Assembly: GCA_013399305.1 (NCBI GenBank)
Contig: VXAI01000028.1
Location: 6,339,086-6,403,085, forward strand
Length of the DNA stretch: 64,000 bases
DNA from: Rostratula benghalensis
Lineage: Eukaryota; Chordata; Aves; Charadriiformes; Rostratulidae
Direction of reading: 5' to 3'
A program made the position numbers and the translations under genes. This document shows positions 1 to 9,113 of this stretch, piece after piece (position 1 is the first letter of the stretch; every line of letters starts with the position of its first letter). The notes beneath the pieces are model-generated. The model was not told where the DNA came from and ran no database searches. It saw only the letters and a program-made list of their open reading frames with translations.

Positions 1-427
1 TTACTACTTTGCCACATCCTTGTTCTAAGTCAAACCTCTTTACTATTGCAGGTTATAGTATGGATTTTCTGATCAGTCTTTGATGGCTTTTATGCATTGT
101 ACTTGAATGTGTGAGAGTGTGTGTATATGTGTATACACATAGAAATGTACATACATACCCTTGTGAAATTGTTACTCACAGAACAGATGGTGGTACAGCT
201 TTTTGTCCTGGCTGAATACTTGAGCTGTGAAACCAAGCGTGATGCACCAACTTGCAAAAACTGGGCAAGTAAACTTGTACTCAAGCAACAGTTCTGACTA
301 CACTCATGTAATGCATCACTGTGTGAGCTAAAGCTAGCAAAACCCATTGCTCCTGAGGGACAGCACATTGTAGAAGTGGACATTTGCATGTAACCAGTTA
401 TAATCTATTTTGTTGTACTGTCAACAG
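1..427 (+). other. SNRPB2: SNRPB2 intron, 3' part
   Basis: This is the intron leading into the first visible SNRPB2 exon. It contains a GT-rich patch around 108-135. I looked for the N-terminal coding exon (start and first RNP2) and it is not here. Confidence 0.8.
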
Positions 428-600
428 AACTGAAGAGGTCCCTGTATGCATTATTCTCACAGTTTGGTCATGTGGTCGACATTGTGGCATTAAAGACTAT
501 GAAGATGAGAGGACAGGCTTTTGTTATATTTAAAGAACTTGGATCATCTACCAATGCTTTGAGACAACTACAAGGCTTTCCATTTTATGGGAAACCAATG
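428..600 (+). CDS. SNRPB2: SNRPB2 coding exon (rest of RRM1)
   Basis: The acceptor is caacag and the donor atg|gtaagt. The exon starts with the last two bases of a Glu codon (phase continuing from an upstream exon) and ends in phase 0 after GKPM. It encodes the [15 protein letters not shown] helix, the loop and beta strands that contact U2 snRNA, and RNP1 RGQAFVIF. Confidence 0.97.
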
Positions 601-3600
601 GTAAGTTATTTTGTTGGCTTTTTAAAGGAGAAAAAAATGCCATGGTACAATACGGTGTTTAGGTACTTGCACCTTGTGAATTAACTGTCATGTGTAGTTG
701 TAATTGTACTGTTGTTTAGTCCATCGTGTCTTGATGAAAACACCTATCTATGTAAGCTAAAGGGATGGCAGGAAGACTGTAGCTAAAATGCACAGAGAGA
801 CTGAACTTAGCATTTAGGTTTCCTAAGGGATGGCTTTGTGTTTGTCTGTGCTGGAATAAAGTTTTAAGGTCTGAAATGCTGCCATTTTACTCATCATACT
901 CAACAAATGAAATTGACTCTGTAAGGTTATTGAAACTAGATGCTTTCAGTTAATTTAGCTAGAGTTACCTTATTTAGTGTTCCTAATAAATAGCTAGAAT
1001 ATGATACTGCCTTTTTGAGGTAACAGTGAGTAGGGTGAAGATCTCTGCAGTTGTATTATCCAGAGATCAGCAGCTGTGACCATTGACTGATTTATTTAAG
1101 TAGATGTCTAATTCTGCTTGTGTATGCATCAGGTCCCCAAACGGAGTAACAGAATTTCAGTGTAACTTCAGTGAAGCAAATGCAACGCTGGCTGATCGAG
1201 TGTGATTTAATATACTTGATAATGTGCAAAATAGCACAACAATGGATACGTTGCCTGTTTGGCTAATTAGGCATCTATTCTGAAGCTATTTGTGGGGTGT
1301 AATGATACATGCAAATGGCCCACTTGACTTCAGTGATGGATGGGTACATTAATACTGGTTTTCAGCATGAAGGAAAGCACAGGCAGTTCTGTGTTGCTGA
1401 GCCACAAGCTTTTTTCATTAACACTTTCAGATTCTGTAATGAAATCCTTAAAAAGGAATTGTGCAAGCTTAGTTCTGTCATACACCCTTACAGTTGTGTA
1501 GTCAGTAAAACTCAATAGGAAATAAAAAGGTTGAGGTTTCATAAGCTCTCAGGTGTACTTCCCTCTTTGAATATTCCCTGCAGCATATCCTATCTAAGCA
1601 GTAAACAATAACATTAAAAAAAAAAATCTTTAGTGGCTGTGTAATTTTGCATTGAGATAGTTTTTTTTATGGTAAAAGCAATAGGATTGTGAGCATATAC
1701 AACGTTGCCCACCTGTATTCTCATAGCTGAACCTGTTTACCCCTCTGGCTACTGCACTGGCAGCCAGCACCACTGCAGTGCTGGTAGAACTTAAGCACCC
1801 AGTTTGGATTAAGGCAGGTATTTTCCTTTCTATTTAAAACATCTGAGTTTTGTTGAACTCAATCTTCTGTAGAGATCTGAGAAACTACTGTAAAACTTTC
1901 TCTTCTTAAAATGGCATTTTTAAAACCCTCTCAGTTTTTTTTTAATAGAAGCTAGTGCCAGTTTTGTAAAATGTCTTTTTATTACCTTGACTGATGTTAA
2001 AAAGATGCTCTTGGATGAATAAGGTTCTGATTTAAATGAGTTATAATTAGTAATTACCATCTTAGAGATTTTTTTTTTTTTAGCATTCCCTAATTGTATT
2101 TAGAATAAATTATGAGGATTAGATACTCTGTAAGCATACCTAGAGTTTAGAACAATATAAGAAGCTCCTGCAAAAAAAGTGTAAATGAAGTTTAGTAGAA
2201 CACAGTTAATGAAAGTGGTGCTGTTGTGGTTTAACCCCAGCTGGCAACTAGAACCACGCAGCTGCTCACTTATTCCTCCCCTCTTTCCCCTCCCACAAAG
2301 GGTGGGGAAAAAACGCATGGGTTAAGATAAAGGCAGTTTAATAGAGACAATAACAGAATTGGAAAAGTAGTAACTATGTGGGTCACTCACCACCTGGTGA
2401 GTTGGCACTGTCTGGAGCAGTGATTGTGGATTGTGCCCTGGCCAGCCCCCATTTATATACTGAGCATGATGTCTGTGGCATGGAATATCTCACTGGCCAT
2501 TCCATCCTTCTGTCTGTGGTTTTGAGGGAAGCTGAAAAAAGTCCTTGAATAATGTAAATGTTACATAGGAAGAACTAAACCCAATAGGTATTATTGACAT
2601 TTCTTTCACTGCAATCACTAGAATCACAGTAATCCTTCACAGCTGAAAGCAGGACAGGTGCAAAATGTAATGTGTTTTCTTTTCTTTTCTTTTTAAAAAG
2701 CGTATTCAGTATGCAAAAACAGACTCTGATATAATTTCTAAAATGCGTGGTACTTTTGCTGACAAGGAAAAAAGGAAGGAAAAGAAGAAGGCCAAATCTC
2801 TGGAGCAGTCAGCAAATGCAGCAAATAAAAAGGTTATCCAGGTAAGCTGCTTCTCTGTTTAAAAAGAAAAAAACAAGCAAGCAAACAAACACAACATTTT
2901 AATTCTTTTTTTTAAGACTATCAACTTTTGGTACTTCTCAATTCCATCAATGTGGTCTACGGGCATCTAGTGCTCTTGAGCACTAGAAGTTGAAGGAGAG
3001 TGGGCTGATAACGTAGTCCTTGCTGTTCCCTTTTTTAATTATTTTATTTTTAGGGCAAAGATACAGTAAACCAAAGCAGAAACTAACCTCTTTTTTTAAA
3101 AAAAAAAGACAAAAAGGAGATGTGTGTGTGCTTGTCTTCTAATGCCAGCTTCAAGTGCTCAACCAGCTTTTTCCCTTTAGTATTTTAATGCCTTACTTGC
3201 TCTGTAAGCACGGAAGAATGATGAATGGGAGCAAGATAATTCATTTACAGGTAGATCAAAGTGAGTTGCTTTGGGATGTATCTTCACTAAGGGTGGCCTG
3301 GCCTAAAACTAGCAACATTTAGTAATTTATATGGTCAAGTATAGCAAAAAACATCCAAGCGTAGAGTTTGAGTGTTGTGTTATTTTAACTGCGCTTCCTG
3401 CTAAGGTGCAGATTAGTGTCAAGAAGAAATAAGTGTTCATAGAAGGCAATATTTTCTAAGTAGACTATTCAGATTTCTCAGGATTTATTAAAGAAATCTT
3501 ATACATTATGCACAAATTTCTTAGGAAGATATAATGGCTACCAGCTGTAATGGTAATAGCTTTAGTTATCTTTGCTAATCTGGAGTCCTCAGTGGTAATA

Positions 3601-6320
3601 CCTGCTTTTCTCCTATTAGGTACGTCCTGTCTAAGTCTTTATTTTCAAAACTACTCCCTTCCTGTTTATTAAATTAAATTTTCTAATGTGGGGAAATAGT
3701 GATTTGCTGTATCTGCTGACTCGGCCATTAGTGAGATCAGACAGTGCTGATTTTTCTTTAATTGCCTGGTTTTGAAGTTCAACAAAACTCATGTGCTCTG
3801 TTTCCCTTCGGGATACCTCATAAGCAACAAATTTTCCCTGTAGCTTAAAAATAAACTTAACATACTTCTTGAATTGTAGAGAAACATGATGATGTGTGCT
3901 TGTGTATTTCTAACAGAACATCTTTGTAAAAGTATTTTGTACTTACTAGGGAGCAACGCAAAATTCAGCCAGTGCCCCAGGGACTGCAGCACAGAATCAG
4001 CAGGTAATGCTTTCTTTGTCTATGTGACTAAAAGCACTAAAGTTTTGAAATCATTCTCTATCAATAATAGTTTGTTACACATGGAAACTCGGGGTTATAT
4101 TTTACAGCTTCCTTTTTGGTTTGCAATATGTTTATCTTTAACAGCTACATTACAGTAAACAAAAACTATGTTTTTACTATATGTGCTTGATATGAAATGG
4201 AAACCTATAGTTTCTCAGCATTATACACAAAACTGCATTATTAACGTATCTCACTTGTTTCTTAAATTTGGATTGTGCTTATTATCAGTTGAAGGGTTCT
4301 TAACTTTTTTTTTTCTTTGTTAATAAATTCCCTTTAACTTTATTGTTTGTTCTCCTTTTCACAAAGGAGAACGACAACTACACAGGATGCCAGAATATCT
4401 GCCTAAAAAGCTTCCTTTCAGTCGTCTGGGGGGGTCTTCTGCTCACTGTTACTGTTTTCTCATATGTTGTCTTATTTTTCCAAAGGACTGTGTGTGGATG
4501 TATCACTGACTCTCTATGCTTCCTGTGTTTTAGAAGTGGAGGTACCAAAGAGCCAGGCTCTGCAGGAGGGCAAATGCTAGAGAAGAATATCTTTGCCTGT
4601 TCTGCATTTCTTAAGTAATCATTGAGAATTGCATACATAATCCATAGGGGAATATTTCTTGCTTCCAGTCTGGATTTTGTTTCAGGCGTCATTTATAACA
4701 AGGCATGCTATGTGTATGTCAGTCTGCAATGAAGCACAACTCTGAGCTTTTAGGTATTTGTTTGAACTTTGGAAGTTTATTTTCTATTGGCACTGGCGGG
4801 AATATTTCCACCAGCTGAAGGAAATTGTTCTCCTGAGACATTAAGTTGGCACCACTGTTGGAATATTTGAAGTTGTGGTGTCCAGTTCCTCTTCATTTTA
4901 TTGAATTCCTTGATGACTTAGGAAGGTTCTAGCCTTTCAGTCCAGTGTCAATGAACTGACTACTCAGCTTTGTGAGTTGCTACAAATTCATATTAGCAGA
5001 CAAATCTGTTAAAGACTCTAAAGTTTAAAATCTAATGGGATTTCTAATTAATAAATTTGAGTAGAACATTGTAGTAAAACCATATGTGGTTTTTAGGTTT
5101 TAGTTGCCCAAAGATGTTCAGCATTTCAGTGGTATTGTAGATGAACAGGGTATTTATTTTGGCCTCTGAGTGCTGTTCCAGAAGGGTGCAAGTCTTTCAT
5201 GGGTTCTTCCACTGCCACTCAGGTGTCTTGAACAGCTGGTGTTCAGGCACCTGGATCCCTCCCCAGCAGTGCTAGGAGCACTGCAGTACGAGCTGTTGAG
5301 CTGTCAAGTTTAAATATGACATGCAAGACAGTATGTTACCGTGTTTTTTTGTGGAAGTAAGATCCTCTCCAAATTAATGTATCAACGTAAAAGAAACCAA
5401 GGGACATGTGTACATATTATATGAAGGTATACTTGAGTCCAACTAGCAGTGTGATGAGAAAAACTAAGGATAAGTGAGGCTTGGTTCAAATGATTGTGGA
5501 AACAGATCAAAAGGAACAGATGCTGTGTATAATCTTCTGAGCTTTGATCTTCTGTTGTTGCAGGTGCCTGACAACCCACCAAACTATATCCTTTTCCTTA
5601 ATAACTTGCCTGAGGAAACAAATGAGATGATGCTGTCCATGTTATTCAATCAGTAAGTCTTGAATAGAAAGGACTTCTCCTTTGAATTCTTTTGTTACCT
5701 GTATGCTTTTTCTCAATTGGCAAGCTGACTTTTTAGAAATGAGAATTTCTTCTGAAGGTATTTTAGTTCTTTGTCTTCCTGCCAAGATTGCAGATGTTGG
5801 TTCTGATGACTTGGTACAGAAAGCTAATCCAATTTTTTTTTTTTTTTTTGTAGCTGGTCTTGACTATTTACTATCAGTCTGCACTGGATTTAAGCTAGTG
5901 ACTAATATTAAAGACTTTACAACAGCAGGAGCAGTTTTAAAACTCGCTTAGTTGCTTCCGTATGTGTGCAAGACTGATTAAATTGCTTCCATGTAATGAT
6001 CTTTAATTCAAAAGACTGGACATGTAAAACCCTTCCATTTAAATCTTTTATTAGTAGTAAGTATACTGTTAGAGGCTTATGGTAAGGTCTTGTGGGTAGT
6101 GAAGAGAGTTGTATGACCAAACTAGAAAATATTATCTGACTCTCTCACTTTATTTTAAAGGTTTCCTGGATTCAAAGAAGTCCGCTTAGTGCCTGGGCGC
6201 CATGACATTGCATTTGTGGAGTTTGAAAATGAGAATCAAGCAGGAGCTGCTCGTGATGCTCTCCAAGGATTCAAGATCACTCCATCTCATGCCATGAAAA
6301 TCACTTATGCAAAGAAATAA
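428..6320 (+). CDS. SNRPB2: SNRPB2, U2 snRNP protein B'' (5'-truncated by the window; five coding exons)
   Basis: U2B'' is a spliceosomal protein that binds stem-loop IV of U2 snRNA together with U2A'. Coding exons are 428-600, 2701-2841, 3950-4003, 5564-5652 and 6161-6320; all introns are GT-AG and the phases join without a break. About 205 residues are visible, and roughly 21 N-terminal residues, including RNP2 of the first RRM, lie upstream. Domains in order are the rest of RRM1 with RNP1 RGQAFVIF, a Lys-rich linker ([11 protein letters not shown]), a short Gln/Ala/Ser linker, and RRM2 with RNP2-like ILFLNN and an RNP1-like segment around IAFVEF, ending YAKK-stop. The paralogue SNRPA (U1A) is the main alternative. 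[30 protein letters not shown] and the short linker fit B'' better, and OTOR as the downstream neighbour matches the known SNRPB2-OTOR order. The implied full length (about 226) agrees with the mammalian protein (225). Confidence 0.97.
2222..2656 (-). mobile_element. Solo LTR, avian ERVL-like, in SNRPB2 intron, with 5-bp target duplication
   Basis: On the plus strand the element begins TGTTGTGGTTTAACCCC and ends GCTGAAAGCAGGACA, a TG...CA-bounded unit of 435 bp. It is flanked by a perfect duplication GGTGC (2217-2221 and 2657-2661). A TATA box (TATATAAA at 2452-2459) and an ATTAAA signal (2337-2342) both read on the minus strand, so the LTR lies antisense to SNRPB2. The family resemblance to avian ERVL-type LTRs is from memory; ends and duplication are read directly. 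Confidence 0.88.
2701..2841 (+). CDS. SNRPB2: SNRPB2 coding exon (end of RRM1, basic linker)
   Basis: A pyrimidine-rich tract and aaaaag precede the exon, and the donor is cag|gtaagc. The exon is exactly 47 codons in phase 0. It begins [19 protein letters not shown] and runs into a Lys-rich segment. The length equals that of the mammalian exon as I recall it. Confidence 0.96.
2966..2987. repeat. Perfect inverted repeat in SNRPB2 intron
   Basis: Two 10-bp arms, TCTAGTGCTC and GAGCACTAGA, are separated by TT. No function is evident; it may form a small hairpin in the pre-mRNA. Confidence 0.7.
3950..4003 (+). CDS. SNRPB2: SNRPB2 coding exon (18-codon variable linker)
   Basis: The acceptor is ttactag and the donor cag|gtaatg. 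It encodes [18 protein letters not shown], a low-complexity linker between the RRMs. This is the least conserved exon; the mammalian equivalent has 17 residues of similar composition. It was recognised by phase, position and composition and is too short to stand out as an ORF. Confidence 0.9.
5564..5652 (+). CDS. SNRPB2: SNRPB2 coding exon (start of RRM2)
   Basis: The acceptor is ttgttgcag and the donor ca|gtaagt. It encodes [18 protein letters not shown] and the following helix up to LFNQ. The last Gln codon is split 2+1 with the next exon. Confidence 0.97.
6161..6320 (+). CDS. SNRPB2: SNRPB2 terminal coding exon (rest of RRM2, stop)
   Basis: The acceptor is attttaaag. The first base completes the split Gln codon, followed by [21 protein letters not shown] and ending MKITYAKK then TAA at 6318-6320. 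It carries RNP1-like residues of RRM2 and is almost identical in sequence to the mammalian C terminus. Confidence 0.97.
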
Positions 6321-6540
6321 CTAGATGCTCCTGTGAAGGACTTCTGCAGATAGTTGGGATTTTTAATACATTGATACTTTGATCAGCTCACGTTTGCTGT
6401 TCTCTGCAGAAAACTTAAGACTTGTGTAAAATTGCCACAACACACAGACGTAGGATTTCCACAGATCTACTGGATAGTACATTTTTGTGTTGAAATACTA
6501 ATTTTTATCAAATAAATGCAGTTTGTGCTCTTTTCAAGCC
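6321..6540 (+). terminator. SNRPB2: SNRPB2 3' UTR with poly(A) signal
   Basis: After the TAA stop there is about 190 bp of AT-rich sequence with a canonical AATAAA at 6511-6516, followed by GT-rich sequence (gtttgtgctc) typical of a downstream cleavage element. Cleavage is inferred near 6530-6540. Confidence 0.85.
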
Positions 6541-7900
6541 ATGTTTTTCCTCTTATCTGCCTTACTGATCTGTTAGGCTTGTAGGGCTTATTCAGTATAT
6601 TGGTTTAACTACTTTTTAGGTGACTTTCATGTTTCAGAAGTGAGTGCTGGATAGGTAGCGGTCTTTTCAGAGCAAAAAGCATGAGCAGGAATGCTAGATG
6701 ACAGCATATTCAGAGTAAACACAACACTCAATCTTCAGGCTCACAGCTGCTTTTCAACAAGGATAATTTTGTCACTAAAAAAACTGAAATTATGATTAGT
6801 GGCTTTTTTTTCCAGGTATGTGTAGATAGTGATTACAGTGTGACAGCACTGTTGTTAACTTGGTTTTGTCTTTCTAATGGTGGCTGGTAGAAACAGGTCC
6901 TTGGAAGAAACATAAAAGTTTGTCTTTTGTCTTCTGCTCTTTCCAGCCCTGTTACCGCCAATTTTAATAAGTGGTGTAGGAGTGGCTCTCAAGCTCTTTA
7001 CAAGGACAGTGCAGATGAGCCTGATAGAGATCTGTTTTGAGGCATATTTCTTCAAAATACACAACCTAATGCTTCTAGGTTTGGGTTTTAGTTTGGTGGA
7101 TTTTTATTTTTTTTTTTCATTTGTCAAAAACGTTCACAGGTCTTATGTGACATGAAATACATGGGATGCAGCAAAGTAATCAGATCCAGTATTGTGAGTT
7201 GTAGCTGTTCTCAATATGTGGATGCAAGAATCCCTTCCTAAGGCTGCAGTGTTTTGTTCAGGTAGTAGAAGACCTATGGCACTGGATGATGTTGGGCATC
7301 TTGCATTTGCAAACTCTCCACTGAGTTCGGGTATGTAAGCAGAAGTGAAACAGTTGCTGTCCTGGCATAGCTCGAATCTTCTGCTCTGAGCTGTGTCTCC
7401 CTGGGGAAGGGATCTTGTCTGTACAAGTATGCAGCTCTTGAGCATTTTAGACTTCAAACTTAAATTTCTGACCTGCAGAGCCTTTTTTACTGGATTTCAA
7501 CTCCCTGATGGTTTGGGTACGTTTGTGTCTGTGTGTTAAGGTCCTAGGAGGTCCTTTCTGTAGACAGTACCAGGGGAATCTCTGCCACTGAGGGTTTACA
7601 ATCCAGTGAAGATTACACTGCTCAGTGAGCATTTGTGAAAATTAAGAACTTTAGGATTTGGAGAGATGTAATTTCCTTTGCTGCTTACCAGGATCTGACT
7701 TAATTTTTTGTTCCCAAGCTCTGCTTGAGGTAAGATTAAGGCGATGGAGTACTAAAGAAAGGCTTAAAATGTTTAAATAATACAGTTGCTGATTGAAATG
7801 TTAATGTGGAATGGCTTTGGGAGGAACATTTTTGTGAGTGGACTGTGATGCCTTCCTCCTGCCTATGGCTCCTCTGGTGGGGTGGAATGTTGTCCTAACC
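6541..7900. other. Intergenic spacer between SNRPB2 and OTOR
   Basis: About 1.4 kb of unique-looking AT-rich DNA. No exon, known repeat or RNA gene is recognisable. A T-run lies near 7104-7119. Confidence 0.6.
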
Positions 7901-7907
7901 CCTTCCC

Positions 7908-7980
7908 ATTGGCCCAGCGTGTTTGTCCAGGTGCCTGCCCCTTCCATAAAAGACAGAAATCATTTGACCTGGCATGCATT
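7908..7980 (+). promoter_or_regulatory. OTOR: Predicted OTOR core promoter
   Basis: An inverted CCAAT box (ATTGG, 7908-7912) lies about 33 bp upstream of a TATA-like CATAAAAG (7945-7952). The ATG follows 53 bp after the TATA-like box, which implies a transcription start near 7975 and a 5' UTR of about 30 nt. This is a tissue-specific style of promoter with no CpG island, in keeping with the restricted expression known for OTOR. Confidence 0.6.
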
Positions 7981-8004
7981 TGGCAAGTGCTGCAGTGAAG
8001 GAAA

Positions 8005-8128
8005 ATGACACATCATACTTATTTGGGTGTTCTACTTTTGTGTCTTGGATTAATGTGTCCTCTTGTAACTGGAATTTTTATGGACAAGCTTGCCAGCAAG
8101 AAGCTGTGTGCTGATGACAACTGTGTCT
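8005..8128 (+). CDS. OTOR: OTOR exon 1 (signal peptide, first disulfide pair)
   Basis: It starts at ATG 8005-8007 in the context gaaaATGa and ends at donor t|gtaagt within a Tyr codon (1+2). It encodes the signal peptide (hydrophobic core LGVLLLCLGLMCPLV) and mature start GIFMDKLASKKLCADDNCV. This exon is unnoticeable as an ORF but is clear by family similarity. Confidence 0.95.
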
Positions 8129-9077
8129 GTAAGTAAATTTGTTTTCATTTTGAGAAGATTCTCAAAAGTCAAAAATGCGAAGTTTGGATGCTGTCATGTG
8201 AGGGGAAAGCTATTCTGCTTATTTAGCTCTATAATATTTGCATTGGTTTGTCCACTTTAAAAGTGGAGTGGGAGGGTTTATGTAGAATGTCACACACAGT
8301 TTTACTGCAAAAAGGGTTTTGCAAGGGACAGTTTTTCACTGAAATGAAAAATGCACAGAGGACTATAATTTCCACTATGATGAAATGGCACATTCTTAAG
8401 TTGTTACTTTGCTTGCTAGAGAATAGTAAAATGAGTGGGACAAATTCTTTTATTACTTTCAGAGTAACCTACTTTTGTATGTAGAAATAATTTTACTTGT
8501 GCACATACACATACATATTTATATTTCTCTCTGTAAAAGTATGTATTTAAATATGTCCACCTCGTTCTTTTTTTTTTTTTGTTCCTAGACACTATTTCCC
8601 TTGCGAGAGCAGAAGAGGATTATAATGCTCCAGACTGCAGATTCATTAATATTAAAAAAGGGCAGTTGATCTATGTTTACTCAAAACTAGTGAAGGAAAA
8701 AGACTCTGGAGAATTCTGGGCTGGAAGCGTAAGAGGAAATTCTTGTTTATATGAGCAAACCAGAAGTAGATTTGTGTGCATTTCTGTCAAGAAATGGATG
8801 GTAATGCAGAGCCATTGTGGGTTTTAAATCAACAACTCAGTTTTCAAAGTGAATGTTCAAACTTACACAGATTGAGGAGTTTTGAGGGTTTTAGTATTTA
8901 CTTTTTTGTTTTATGAAATACCTCCAGTATCTATATGGTAATTGGGAACTGAACCTTAACAGAAGGGCTCAACAGTCCTTTTCTGTGGGTGATTGCTGAA
9001 GCTATGGAGAAAGCTTTTTATCACAGTTGATCATAAAACACTTAAATTTAAGGGAAGTGAAGACGAATATTAGTTGC

Positions 9078-9113
<36 letters not shown>

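Noticed and set aside
60..84. ATG near 60 as the SNRPB2 start
   Set aside because: The frame reads MDFLISL then stops and does not match the known N terminus. The first coding exon is upstream of the window.
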